DNA of 64,000 bases, from NCBI GenBank assembly GCA_963830485.1, contig CAWHNE010000018.1, forward strand, positions 1 to 64,000. The letters are read 5' to 3'. This stretch comes from CAIWHR01 sp963830485 (lineage in GTDB: Bacteria; Pseudomonadota; Gammaproteobacteria; Burkholderiales; Casimicrobiaceae). The number at the start of each line of letters is the position of its first letter. The stretch's first letter is position 1. Made by a program: the position numbers and the translations under genes. Shown piece by piece: positions 22,898 through 32,534 of the stretch. The notes under the pieces are model-generated. The model was not told the DNA's origin, did not search any database, and saw only the letters and a list, made by a program, of their open reading frames with translations.

Positions 22898-23091
22898 CTC
22901 GGCCCCGCCGTGATAAAGTCCCGCTGACGGCAACGTTGCGCGACCCCAGCCAGGCCGCCAGCCCCTCGTGGCGGCGGACGAGAAGCCCAGGAGGGCGCAA
23001 CCCCGCCGGATCGACCCCGCGCGCCGAGCCGGGTCGCCCAGATCTCTCCCGAATTTCCGCCGCTCGAAGCGGCCCGCGAACGGAACCGCGC

Positions 23092-24441
23092 ATGAGCCCG
23101 TCCCCCATCTTCTGGCAGCGCTGCATCGCGGCGTTCCGGGAGGAGTTGACCCCGCAGCAGTTCAACACGTGGATCCGCCCGCTCGCGATCGAAGGCGTGG
23201 ATGAAGGCTACCGTCTGCTCGCGCCCAACCGCTTCGTCCTGCAGTGGGTGAAGGAGCGTTTTTCGGACCGCATCGCCGAGCTTGCCGCCGCCGCCGAAGG
23301 CCATGCGGTGCCGATCACGCTCGCCGTGCGCGACGCGCCCGCCGAGACAGCGGTCGCCACCGAGCTCGCACCGGCGCCAATGCCATTGCCCGTCGTCGCG
23401 CCCGCGCCGGCCCGCCGCCATGAGCAAACAAGCCTCAATCCCGCATTCACGTTCGCCTCGTTCGTGGCGGGCAAGGCCAACCAGCTCGCGCGCGCCGCCG
23501 GCATGCAGGTCGCCGAGCATCCGACCTCGTACAACCCACTCTTCGTCTACGGGGGCGTGGGTCTCGGCAAGACACACCTGGTCCAGGCGATCGGCAACGA
23601 CATCCTTGCGCGCAATCCCGCCGCGAAGATCCGCTACGCGCACGCCGAGACCTACGTGTCCGACGTCGTCCGCGCCTACCAGCACAAGGCGTTCGACGAC
23701 TTCAAGCGCTACTATCGCTCGCTCGACCTGCTTCTGATCGACGACATCCAGTTCTTCGGCGGCAAGAGCCGAACACAGGAGGAGTTCTTCTACCTGTTCA
23801 ACACGCTGATCGAGGCGCACAAGCAGGTCGTCATCACCTGCGACACGTATCCGAAGGAGATCTCGGGACTCGAGGAGCGGCTCATCTCGCGCTTCGGCTG
23901 GGGGCTGACCGTCGCGCTCGAGCCGCCGGAGCTCGAGATGCGAGTGGCGATCCTGCTCTCGAAAGCCGCAGCCAGCGGGCTCCGGATCGACGAGCAGGTC
24001 GCCTTCTTCATCGCGAAGCACATCCGCTCGAACGTGCGTGAGCTCGAAGGGGCATTGAAGCGCGTCGCCGCGTACTCGAGCTTCCACGGGCAGGACATCA
24101 CGCTCGCCGTGGCGAAGGAAGCGCTGCGCGACTTGCTCGCCGTTCAGAATCGGCAGATTTCGATCGAGAACATCCAGAAAACGGTCGCCGACTACTACAA
24201 GATCCGGATCTCGGACATGCATTCGAAGAAGCGCTCGCGTGCCGTCGCGCGACCGCGGCAGGTCGCCATGGCGCTCGCGAAGGAGTTGACGCAGCTCTCG
24301 CTCCCCGAGATCGGCAGCAACTTCGGCGGGCGCGACCACACGACGGTCCTCCACGCCTGCCGCCAGATCACCAAGCTCCGTGATTCGGTGCCCGAACTCA
24401 ACCACGACGTCAATTTCCTGCTGCAGGTACTGCGCAACTAG
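23092..24441 (+). CDS. dnaA: Chromosomal replication initiator DnaA
   Basis: DnaA opens the origin. The 449-residue protein has the N-terminal domain I (IFWQRCIAAFREELTPQQFNTWI), a variable Ala/Pro linker, the AAA+ domain with Walker A YGGVGLGKTHLVQAIGN and Walker B LLLIDDIQFF, and the domain IV signature FGGRDHTTVLHACRQI. The frame opens 156 bases earlier, but conservation starts at MSPSPIFWQRC. The TAG stop is immediately followed by a repeat element. Confidence 0.97.
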   Translation: MSPSPIFWQRCIAAFREELTPQQFNTWIRPLAIEGVDEGYRLLAPNRFVLQWVKERFSDRIAELAAAAEGHAVPITLAVRDAPAETAVATELAPAPMPLPVVAPAPARRHEQTSLNPAFTFASFVAGKANQLARAAGMQVAEHPTSYNPLFVYGGVGLGKTHLVQAIGNDILARNPAAKIRYAHAETYVSDVVRAYQHKAFDDFKRYYRSLDLLLIDDIQFFGGKSRTQEEFFYLFNTLIEAHKQVVITCDTYPKEISGLEERLISRFGWGLTVALEPPELEMRVAILLSKAAASGLRIDEQVAFFIAKHIRSNVRELEGALKRVAAYSSFHGQDITLAVAKEALRDLLAVQNRQISIENIQKTVADYYKIRISDMHSKKRSRAVARPRQVAMALAKELTQLSLPEIGSNFGGRDHTTVLHACRQITKLRDSVPELNHDVNFLLQVLRN

Positions 24442-24641
24442 CAGCGCGAGCGGCGAGCGGGGGAGCACGCGAACGGCGAGCCGGGGCCCCAAGTTTGCTT
24501 GGGGATGCGACCCATCGGGAGCGCGTTCGGAGGCGACATCACGAGTTCCGTGCGGAGGCCGAACCCGGCGCGCAAACGCCATGAGGGAGCGAGCGATCGC
24601 GAGTCGCCACAGGCGGCCGACAACACGCCATCTCGGTGAAT
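24439..24641 (+). repeat. TAG-anchored hairpin repeat element, copy after dnaA
   Basis: Directly after (and including) the dnaA TAG stop, the sequence reads GCGCGAGCGGCGAGC, as after the stops of prs and the dynamin-like gene. A hairpin CCCCAAG-TTTG-CTTGGGG lies at 24487-24504. GTGCGGAGGCCG and then GCGAGTCGCC-CAGGCGGCCGAC blocks follow, so this copy looks rearranged or partly doubled. It fills the first 200 bases of the dnaA-dnaN gap. It may act as a 3' end or terminator. Confidence 0.7.
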
Positions 24642-24722
24642 CTGGCAACGCGGAAGGCCGCGGCCCCGCTGGCGACCATTTTGGTGGTTCCCAAATCCCT
24701 CCGTCAGCGGCGGTTCCCCGGG

Positions 24723-24752
24723 CTGGAAAATCCTCCGTTTCCAGTCTATAAT
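24723..24752 (+). promoter_or_regulatory. dnaN promoter with overlapping inverted repeat
   Basis: TGGAAA (24724-24729) and a perfect TATAAT (24747-24752) are spaced 17 bp. A 7-bp inverted repeat, CTGGAAA and TTTCCAG (24723-24729 and 24738-24744), covers the -35 and spacer like an operator. The surrounding 24728-24765 is the most AT-rich part of the gap and could double as an unwinding element. Confidence 0.55.
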
Positions 24753-24821
24753 TTGTTGATTAGTCGGCGCGGGCCAAAACTTGGCAAAAAGCCCACAATC
24801 GTTCCACCGCGCCCACCGCAG

Positions 24822-24830
24822 TTATCCACA
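24822..24830 (+). promoter_or_regulatory. DnaA box
   Basis: A perfect TTATCCACA lies in the dnaA-dnaN gap, 70 bp downstream of the AT-rich stretch. Together with the box upstream of dnaA it suggests a bipartite origin or DnaA control of dnaN. Confidence 0.8.
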
Positions 24831-24925
24831 AGGATTTGAGCCCGTCAACCCATTGGACAACAAGGGGTTTATCGATCCATACCCGGATCGTGCCCGCCCC
24901 TATTAGCTGTAGAACGGTTTAATCA

Positions 24926-26029
24926 ATGCAACTCAAGCAAACTGCACGCGATGCGCTGCTCAAACCTTTGCAGGCGGTCTCGGGCATCGTCGAACGTCGG
25001 CACACGCTGCCGATCCTTGCGAATGTGCTGCTCGAACAGAAGGACGGCCGGCTCTACGTAACCGCGACCGATCTCGAGATGCAGATCACCGCGCACTCGG
25101 AGCTGCCGGGGCGTGAGGCGCAGGCAGTGACCGTCGCCGCCCGCAAGCTGCAGGACCTCCTGCGCGCGCTGCCGGACGACGCGACCCTCAACATCGAAAC
25201 CTCGGGCACCCGGATGACGGTCCGCGCCGGGCGCTCGCGGTTCAACCTGCAGACGCTGCCCGCGGCCGACTACCCGCGGATCGGGCAGGGGCAGGACCAG
25301 GTGCAGGCGCTCGCGCTACCGCAGAAGGACCTGCGCGGCCTCCTGAAGTCGGTCGAGTTCGCGATGGCGCAGCAGGACATCCGCTACTACCTGAACGGGA
25401 TGCTGCTCGTGATCGACAAGGGTACGCTGCAGGCGGTCGCGACGGACGGCCACCGGCTCTCCTGGGCGAGCCTCGCGATCGATGGGAGCTACGAGCGACA
25501 GGAGGTGATCCTCCCGCGCAAGACGGTCCTCGAGCTGGGCAAGCTCCTGGCCGACGTCGACGACGCGGTGACGCTCGACATTCTCGCGAACCAGGTGCGC
25601 TTCCGTTTCGCCAACGTCGAGCTCACGAGCAAGGTCGTCGACGGCAAGTTCCCCGATTTCAATCGAGTGATTCCGACCGGCCACCCGAAGCACATCGAGT
25701 TGCCCAGGGTCGAACTGCTGGCCGCGCTGCAGCGCGCGGCCATCCTGTCGAACGAGAAGTTCCGCGGCGTCCGGCTCGTGCTCGCGCCGGACCAGCTCAA
25801 GATCATCTGCACGAACAGCGAGCAGGAGGAAGCCGAGGAGGAGCTCGAGATTGCCTACCGGGGCGACGCGCTCGACATCGGCTTCAACATCAATTACCTC
25901 CTCGACGTGCTGCAGAACATGGCGGTGGAGAAGGTCGCCCTCGCGTTCGGCGACGCCAACTCGAGCGCCCTTGTCACGGTGCCGGATCGCGACGACTACA
26001 AGTACGTCGTGATGCCGATGCGAATCTGA
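24926..26029 (+). CDS. dnaN: DNA polymerase III beta sliding clamp
   Basis: The clamp tethers polymerase to DNA. The 367-residue protein begins MQLKQTARDALLKPLQAVSGIVERRHTLP and ends YKYVVMPMRI, the conserved C-terminus that forms the client-binding pocket. Length is standard and the frame is intact. It is followed by gyrB in the common dnaA-dnaN-gyrB order. Confidence 0.98.
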   Translation: MQLKQTARDALLKPLQAVSGIVERRHTLPILANVLLEQKDGRLYVTATDLEMQITAHSELPGREAQAVTVAARKLQDLLRALPDDATLNIETSGTRMTVRAGRSRFNLQTLPAADYPRIGQGQDQVQALALPQKDLRGLLKSVEFAMAQQDIRYYLNGMLLVIDKGTLQAVATDGHRLSWASLAIDGSYERQEVILPRKTVLELGKLLADVDDAVTLDILANQVRFRFANVELTSKVVDGKFPDFNRVIPTGHPKHIELPRVELLAALQRAAILSNEKFRGVRLVLAPDQLKIICTNSEQEEAEEELEIAYRGDALDIGFNINYLLDVLQNMAVEKVALAFGDANSSALVTVPDRDDYKYVVMPMRI

Positions 26030-26060
26030 CGCGGCGCCCGACAATCGCGCGCCTCGGCTG

Positions 26061-26094
26061 CGCCGGCCCCTGGCCGGCGTCGTCGTCGCTTTTT
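26061..26094 (+). terminator. Possible terminator hairpin after dnaN
   Basis: CGCCGGCC and GGCCGGCG form a perfect 8-bp stem with a 3-nt loop. The run of five T begins only 11 bases after the stem, so termination activity is doubtful. Confidence 0.35.
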
Positions 26095-26133
26095 GAGTAG
26101 CACCTGCACCACCGCAATTCACCGAAAGTCACG

Positions 26134-28590
26134 ATGACCCCAGCAGATCACAAGCCCGGCGGTCGGAACGGCAATGGCGACGACTACACGTCCGACAGCA
26201 TCAAAGTGCTGAAGGGACTGGACGCGGTGCGCAAGCGGCCGGGCATGTACATCGGCGACACGTCCGACGGCACCGGGCTTCACCACATGGTGTTCGAGGT
26301 GCTGGACAACGCGATCGACGAGGCGCTCGCCGGCTTCTGCGACGACATCAAGGTCGTCATCCATGCCGACAACTCGGTGTCCGTCGTCGACAACGGCCGT
26401 GGCATCCCGACCGACGTCAAGGACGACGACGAGGCGAAGCGCTCGGCAGCCGAGATCGTGATGACCGAATTGCACGCCGGTGGCAAGTTCGACCAGAACA
26501 GCTACAAGGTTGCGGGCGGGCTTCACGGCGTGGGCGTGTCGGTCGTCAATGCGCTCTCCGACTGGCTGAAGCTCCGGATCTGGCGTAACGGCCGCGCGTA
26601 CCAGATGGAGTTTCGGCGCGGCGTGGCCGTCGCGCCGCTCGCCACCACGGGCGCGACCGACCGCCGCGGCACCGAGGTGCATTTCATGGCCGCGCTGGAG
26701 ACCTTCGGGCGGATCGAGTTCCACTACGACATCCTCGCACGGCGGATTCGCGAGCTTTCCTTCCTGAACAACGGCGTGAAGATCGAGCTCGTCGACCAGC
26801 GCGACGGCAAGAGCGAGAACTTCGCGTACTCGGGCGGGATCAAAGGCTTCGTCGAGTACATGAATCGCAGCAAGGCGGTGCTGCACCCGAAGGTATTCCA
26901 CTCGATCGGCGAGAAGGACGGCGTCACCGTCGAAATCGCGATGCAGTGGAACGACAGCTACGCCGAGAACGTCCAGTGCTTCACCAACAACATCCCGCAG
27001 CGCGACGGCGGCACGCACCTGACCGGGCTACGGCAGGCGATGACGCGGACGCTCAACAACTACATCGAGAAGGAAGAGATCGCGAAGAAAGCGAAGGTCG
27101 AGACGACCGGCGACGACATGCGCGAGGGCCTCACCTGCGTGCTCTCGGTGAAGGTGCCCGAGCCCAAGTTCAGCTCGCAGACGAAGGACAAACTTGTCTC
27201 CTCCGAGGTGATGCCGATCGTCCAGGAAGTGGTCGGCGCGAAGCTCGCCGATTTCCTGCTCGAGCATCCGGCCGACGCGAAGATCATCTGCACGAAGATT
27301 GTCGAGGCTGCGCGCGCGCGCGAGGCCGCGCGCAAGGCGCGCGAGCTCACGCGACGCAAGGGCGTGCTCGACTCGATGGGACTTCCCGGAAAGCTCGCCG
27401 ACTGCCAGGAGCGCGACCCGGCGCTCTGCGAGCTCTATCTCGTCGAAGGCGATTCCGCCGGAGGGTCGGCGAAGCAGGGCCGCGACCGCAAGTTCCAGGC
27501 GATCCTGCCGTTGCGCGGCAAGATCCTGAACGTCGAGCGCGCGCGTTTCGACAAGCTCGTGTCGTCGCAGGAGATCGTCACGCTGATCACCGCGCTCGGG
27601 ACGGGCTTCGGTCGCTCGACCGGCGACAAGGAGGAGAAGGACGAGTACAACGCCGACAAGCTCCGCTATCACCGGATCATCATCATGACCGACGCGGACG
27701 TCGACGGCTCGCACATCCGGACGCTCCTGCTCACGTTTTTCTACCGGCAGATGCCGGAGCTGGTCGAGCGCGGCCACATCTATATCGCGCAGCCGCCGCT
27801 CTACAAGGTGAAGCAGGGTCGCGAGGAAACGTATCTCAAGGACGACCACGAACTGAAGCAGCACCTGCTGCGCGTTGCGTTGAAGGGCGCGGAGCTCGTG
27901 CCGGGCGCAGGGAAGGGCGCGCTCGCCAGCGAGGCGCTCGATCACGTCGCGCGCGAATACCTGCTCGCCGAAGCCGTGATCGAGCGGCTCGCGCGGCTCA
28001 CCGACCCGGCGGCGCTCTATGCGCTCCTGTCCGGCGTGCGAATCGATCTCGCGACCGAGGCCGCCGCGGATGCGAGTGCCGCGGCGCTGCAGGCGGCGAT
28101 CGCGGATCCCGACCTTCGCGTCGAGGCACGCTACGACATGACGACGGAAACCCGCCGGCTCGTGATCGTGCGCACGCGCCACGGCACGCCGCACGCGAGC
28201 ATCATCGACGCCGATCTCCTGGCGTCGGGCGACTTCGCGCAGATCGAAAGCGCGGCCCAGGTCCTGCACGGGCTCATCCTGCCGGGCGCGACCGTGCGCC
28301 GCGGCGAGCGCCAGATCGCGGTCCGCTCGTTCAAGGAGGCGCTCGACTGGCTGCTCGGCGAAGCGCGCGGGGCCGTCTCGCTGCAGCGCTACAAAGGGCT
28401 GGGCGAGATGAATCCGGCGCAGCTTTGGGAGACCACGATGGACCCGCGCGTGCGCCGGCTGCTCAAGGTGCAGATCGAGGATGCGATCACGTCGGAGGAG
28501 ATCTTCTCGACGCTGATGGGCGAGCAGGTCGAGCCACGGCGCGCGTTCATCGAGACCAACGCACTGGGCGTCCGCAACCTCGACGTCTAG
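26134..28590 (+). CDS. gyrB: DNA gyrase subunit B
   Basis: GyrB is the ATPase subunit of gyrase. The 818-residue protein has the GHKL ATPase (VLDNAIDEALAGFCDDI), the TOPRIM motifs EGDSAGGSAKQGRDRKFQAI and DADVDGSHIRTLLLTFFYR, and the C-terminal end LGVRNLDV. The 170-residue insertion after the TOPRIM, typical of Gram-negative GyrB, is present. There is no frameshift. Confidence 0.98.
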   Translation: MTPADHKPGGRNGNGDDYTSDSIKVLKGLDAVRKRPGMYIGDTSDGTGLHHMVFEVLDNAIDEALAGFCDDIKVVIHADNSVSVVDNGRGIPTDVKDDDEAKRSAAEIVMTELHAGGKFDQNSYKVAGGLHGVGVSVVNALSDWLKLRIWRNGRAYQMEFRRGVAVAPLATTGATDRRGTEVHFMAALETFGRIEFHYDILARRIRELSFLNNGVKIELVDQRDGKSENFAYSGGIKGFVEYMNRSKAVLHPKVFHSIGEKDGVTVEIAMQWNDSYAENVQCFTNNIPQRDGGTHLTGLRQAMTRTLNNYIEKEEIAKKAKVETTGDDMREGLTCVLSVKVPEPKFSSQTKDKLVSSEVMPIVQEVVGAKLADFLLEHPADAKIICTKIVEAARAREAARKARELTRRKGVLDSMGLPGKLADCQERDPALCELYLVEGDSAGGSAKQGRDRKFQAILPLRGKILNVERARFDKLVSSQEIVTLITALGTGFGRSTGDKEEKDEYNADKLRYHRIIIMTDADVDGSHIRTLLLTFFYRQMPELVERGHIYIAQPPLYKVKQGREETYLKDDHELKQHLLRVALKGAELVPGAGKGALASEALDHVAREYLLAEAVIERLARLTDPAALYALLSGVRIDLATEAAADASAAALQAAIADPDLRVEARYDMTTETRRLVIVRTRHGTPHASIIDADLLASGDFAQIESAAQVLHGLILPGATVRRGERQIAVRSFKEALDWLLGEARGAVSLQRYKGLGEMNPAQLWETTMDPRVRRLLKVQIEDAITSEEIFSTLMGEQVEPRRAFIETNALGVRNLDV

Positions 28591-28623
28591 CTTCCGCAGG
28601 ACGCGTCGCATGGGGGTCCCGTC

Positions 28624-30186
28624 ATGATTGCGCGCGCACTGTCGCGCGGGGCGTTCGTGTGCGCTCTGGCGTTCGTCGCGCTCGCGGCGGCGGGCGAAGC
28701 CGCCGCCGAGCCGACCGTATCGCGGCTGATCGTCAAGTTGCGCGATGCGGGGGCGCGAGAGCCGCAAGGGCTTGCGGCGGCGCGGCTCGATCGATTCGCC
28801 GCCGATGCCGCGCGTGCCGGGGTGACGCTCACGCACGCACGCTCGATGGCGCTCGGCGCCCACGTGATGGCGCTCGACCACCGCCTGTCGCGAGCCGGCG
28901 CGGAGGCTCTGGCCGCGCGGCTCGCGCAGAACCCCGACGTCGAGTACGTGCAGCCGGATTACCGACGGCGCGCATTCCGTACGCCGAACGATTCACAATT
29001 CGGGTCGCAGTGGTACTTCGCGAACACGGCGTTCGCGATCCACGCGGTCGACGCCTGGGACGTGACCACCGGTTCGGCGGCCGTGGTGGTCGCCGTGGTC
29101 GACACGGGTTACCGCCCGCACGCGGACCTCGCAGGGCGAATCCTGCCCGGCTACGATTTCGTTTCGGATCCGAAGATCGCGAACGACGGCAACGGGCGCG
29201 ATGCCGACGCGACCGACCCGGGCGACTGGGTCGACGCAAACGATCTCAGCGATCCGGAATTCAGCGATGATGACTGCGTCGTCGAGGAGAGCTCGTGGCA
29301 CGGTACGTCGGTGACGGGCCTCGTCGCCGCAAATTCAAACAACGGCCAGTGGGTGGCGGGGATCGACTGGGCGGCGAAGATCCTGCCGGTGCGCGTGCTG
29401 GGCAAGTGCGGCGGCCACGATTCCGACATCATCGACGGCATCGCATGGGCCGCCGGGCTCGCGGTACCGGGCGCGCCGGCAAACCCGCATCCCGCCCAGG
29501 TCATCAATCTGAGCTTGGGCGGCACGAACCCCTGTAACCCCGCGTACCACAGCGTCTTCGGGTCGGCGTTCTCGCACGGCGTCACGCGGGCGATCGTCGC
29601 GGCCGCGGGGAACGATGGCGCGGACGTGTCGACCACGGAGCCCGCCAACTGCAGCGAGGTCATCGCGGTCGCGGCTACGACGGTGGTGGGCTCGCTCGCG
29701 AGCTACAGCAATTTCGGCAGTGGCATCGCGGTTGCGGCGCCCGGAGGCAGCGGTCCCGATCTCGCCAACCGCGGGATCGCGATCCTGACCAACGACGGCA
29801 CCACGGGGCCGGGCGGCGACGCGTGGACGAAGAGTGCGGGTACGAGCTTCGCGGCGCCCATGGTCTCGGGCGTCGCATCGCTTGTCCTCGGACTCGCGCC
29901 AAGCCTCACCGCCGCACAGCTGCGCGCACTCCTCACCTCCGCCGTGTCGCCGTTTTCGACGCTCTCGGACTGCGTCCCCGCGGAGTGCGGCGCGGGGATC
30001 ATCAACGCCCAGGCTGCCGTGCTCGCCGCGCAATCGACGTCCGCTGACCCCCAACTACCAGGGTCTATGGTGGAAGGCGCCGGCGGGGTCCGAAGACGGG
30101 CTGGGGCATCAATTTCGCGCACCAGGGCGAAACGATCTTCGGCACCTGGTTCACCTACGACACCACCGGCAAAGGCTGGTGGCTGA
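28624..30186 (+). CDS. Secreted subtilisin-like S8 serine protease
   Basis: The product is an exported protease. Residues 1-28 look like a signal peptide, and residues 30-115 resemble an inhibitor-I9-type propeptide (DVEYVQPDYRRRAF). The catalytic triad is Asp160 (VVDTGYRPH), His226 (SSWHGTSVTG) and Ser408 (SAGTSFAAPMVSG), with oxyanion Asn330 (AAAGND). The frame runs to 30186, but conserved sequence leaves it near 30050, where one extra C in a run of five shifts it. The native protein should continue into the repeat domain described next. It follows gyrB on the same strand. Confidence 0.88.
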   Translation: MIARALSRGAFVCALAFVALAAAGEAAAEPTVSRLIVKLRDAGAREPQGLAAARLDRFAADAARAGVTLTHARSMALGAHVMALDHRLSRAGAEALAARLAQNPDVEYVQPDYRRRAFRTPNDSQFGSQWYFANTAFAIHAVDAWDVTTGSAAVVVAVVDTGYRPHADLAGRILPGYDFVSDPKIANDGNGRDADATDPGDWVDANDLSDPEFSDDDCVVEESSWHGTSVTGLVAANSNNGQWVAGIDWAAKILPVRVLGKCGGHDSDIIDGIAWAAGLAVPGAPANPHPAQVINLSLGGTNPCNPAYHSVFGSAFSHGVTRAIVAAAGNDGADVSTTEPANCSEVIAVAATTVVGSLASYSNFGSGIAVAAPGGSGPDLANRGIAILTNDGTTGPGGDAWTKSAGTSFAAPMVSGVASLVLGLAPSLTAAQLRALLTSAVSPFSTLSDCVPAECGAGIINAQAAVLAAQSTSADPQLPGSMVEGAGGVRRRAGASISRTRAKRSSAPGSPTTPPAKAGG

Positions 30187-30963
30187 CGTTCATCGTCGAC
30201 GACAAGGTCACGCCCGGGACCTACCAAGGCGATATCTTCGCGACGACGGGGCCGCCGTTCAACTCGGTCCCGTTCGTCAAGCCGTCAAGTGAAAAGGCAA
30301 ACGATGCCGGCGACGCGACGCTCACCTTCACCGACGCCAACAGCGGATCGTTCCATTATGTCGTGAACCTGCCGGGGGGGCCCGTGAACCAGACCAAGGC
30401 CCTCACGCGCCAGTCTCTCGCCGCCGCGCCGTTCGCGAGCTGCAGCTTCGGCACGCAGCCGAACCTCGCTGCGGCGACCAACTACCAGGATATCTGGTGG
30501 GCCGGCACCAGCGCCAACCCCGGGACGGAGCAGGGATGGGGGATCAACTTCGCGCACCAGGGCGACATCATCTTCGCGACGCTGGTTCACCTACGACCTC
30601 GACGGCGCTCGCCGCTGTGGCTGGTGGCCACGGCCGATGCACAGACGACGCGAACCCGGCCGTGTACTTCACGGGCGACGCTCTACCGGCCGTCCGGCCC
30701 GCGCTTCGATGCCTACGATCCGGCGCAAGTGCGTTCAAGCGCGCCCGTCGGCAGCCATGACGCTGACCTTCGCCGACGGCAACCACGCGACGTTCGACTA
30801 CACCGTGCAGCGTGCGCGGCGGCGACTGGGCCCGGCCCGCAGCGCCAGACGAAGATGCGATCACCGCGCGAAGATGTTTGCGGCGCTCGGCACGAGCCGT
30901 GCGGAGGCGCGCGCCAGTCGCCATCGCAATTGCCGCGCGGAAGCGCGAAGATGCCCGCCATGA
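30052..30963 (+). pseudogene. Frameshifted C-terminal repeat domain of the S8 protease
   Basis: Two tandem copies of a domain of about 105 residues can be read across shifting frames. Copy 1 has NYQGLWWKAP, GWGINFAHQGETIFGTWFTYD and TYQGDIFATTGPPFNSVPF. Copy 2 has NYQDIWWAGTS, GWGINFAHQGDIIFAT-WFTYD, then TLYRPSGPRFDAYD and MTLTFADGNHATFDYTVQ. At least five frame changes are needed between 30050 and 30770, a density well above that of the rest of the window. The domain is seen next to secreted proteases in other proteobacteria. Whether this is true decay or clustered errors is open. The gene end is uncertain. Confidence 0.6.
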
Positions 30964-32520
30964 CGCATGCCATCTCACGCGATCCCGCCGAGGTGCTCGC
31001 GCGCCTCGGCGTCGCCGCAGAAAGCGCGGGCGCGTGCCTCGGGCCCGGTGAATGGCGGGGCAGCGGCCCCGTGCTCGTCTCGGAGAATCCGGCCACCGGA
31101 CAGCCGCTTGCCCGCGTGCGCCAGGCCGATTCGGCGGATGTCGACGCAGTCATCGCCGCGGCGGTCGCGGCCGCGCGCCGGTGGCGCGACGTTCCCGCGC
31201 CGAAGCGCGGCGACGCCGTGCGCGCGTTCGGGGCGCTCCTGCGCGAGCACAAGGACGCACTCGGCACGCTCGTCGCGCTCGAGAACGGCAAGATCAAGGC
31301 GGAGGGCGACGGCGAAGTCCAGGAGATGATCGACATCGCCGACTTCGCGGTCGGCCAGTCGCGGATGCTCTACGGCCGCACGATCGCGTCGGAGCGGCCG
31401 CAGCACCGAATGATGGAGCAGTGGCATCCGCTGGGCGTCGTCGGCGTGATCACCGCGTTCAATTTCCCGGTGGCCGTCTGGGCGTGGAACGCGATGCTCG
31501 CTGCCGTCTGCGGGAATGCGACGGTTTGGAAACCCTCGCCCAAGACGCCTCTTGCGGCGCTCGCGGTCATGCATCTCGCGAATCGCGTCGTGACGGACTT
31601 CGCGCTCCCGCCGATCTTTCAGCTCGCGATCTGCGGCAACGCGGAAACCCGTGCGCTGGCCGCGGACCCGCGCGTCGCGCTCGTCTCGTTCACCGGGTCG
31701 TCCAGCGGTCGGGCGCGAGATCGCCACGACGGTGGCCGCGCGCTTCGGCAAGTGTCTGCTCGAGTGCGCGGGCAACAACGCGGTCGTCGTTGCGGAGGAC
31801 GCCGATCTCGATCTCGTCGTCCCGTCGGTGCTGTTCGGCGCCGTCGGCACGGCGGGCCAGCGCTGCACCAGCACCCGCCGCCTGCTCGTCCACCGCACGC
31901 GCGCAGCCGAGGTGGCTGCGCGGCTCGCTTATGCGTATGCGCAGGTTGCGATCGGCGATCCGCTGGACCCCGGGACGCTGATGGGGCCGCTGATCGACGC
32001 GGCGGCGGTCGAGGGCTACCGCCGCGCGCTTGCCGAAGTGGTGGCGGCCGGCGGCCGCATCGTCTGCGGCGGCGTCGTGCGCGAGGGGCCCGGCCACTTC
32101 GTCGAGCCGACGATCGTCGCCGATGCGCGCAACGAATGGCCCGTCGTCCAGCGCGAGACGTTTGCGCCGATCCTTTACGTGATTGCCTACGACACGCTCG
32201 GCGAGGCGATCGCGCAGAACAATGGCGTACCGCAGGGGCTCTCGTCGGCGATCTTCACGCAGGACCTCCGCGCGGCCGAGGCATTCGTCGCGGCGACCGG
32301 CAGCGATTGTGGGATCGCGAACGTGAACCTGGGCACGTCGGGTGCGGAGATCGGCGGCGCGTTCGGCGGCGAGAAGGAGACGGGCGGCGGCCGCGAGGCG
32401 GGCAGCGACGCGTGGAAGGCGTACATGCGGCGCCAGACGAACACCGTCAATGCGAGCCGCGAGCTTCCGCTCGCGCAGGGCATCCGTTTCGGGATCTCGT
32501 CCGCGCGCGGCGAGCGCTGA
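30960..32520 (+). CDS. amaB: Aldehyde dehydrogenase, ALDH7/aminoadipate-semialdehyde type (one frameshift)
   Basis: This NAD(P)-dependent dehydrogenase resembles the ALDH7 family, which oxidises alpha-aminoadipate semialdehyde in lysine breakdown. Visible motifs are PLGVVGVITAFNFPVAVWAWN, WKPSPKTPLAAL, LLECAGNNAVVV with the general base Glu, and GTAGQRCTSTRRL with the nucleophile Cys. One extra base near 31705, in SFTGSS-AVGREIATTVA, breaks the frame; corrected length is 519 residues. ATG at 30951 is an alternative start. No other lysine-degradation gene is adjacent, so the substrate is inferred from the subfamily. Confidence 0.87.
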
Positions 32521-32534
32521 ACGCGCGCGGGGGA

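Larger units (their letters stand above)
22764..23091. other. oriC: rpmH-dnaA intergenic region, candidate oriC
   Basis: This 328-bp gap separates leftward and rightward transcription. It holds an AT-rich patch at 22780-22806 (partly the rpmH promoter), a perfect DnaA box at 22889-22897 (minus-strand TTATCCACA) and a weaker box-like TTTATCACG on the minus strand near 22910. The part next to dnaA is GC-rich and shows no clear motif. One strong box is few for a full origin; the gap after dnaA also has one. Confidence 0.6.

Noticed and set aside
22261..24648. A 795-codon minus-strand open frame running antisense through dnaA
   Set aside because: Only its last part is rnpA. The rest mirrors dnaA codons and is open because of very high GC at third positions.
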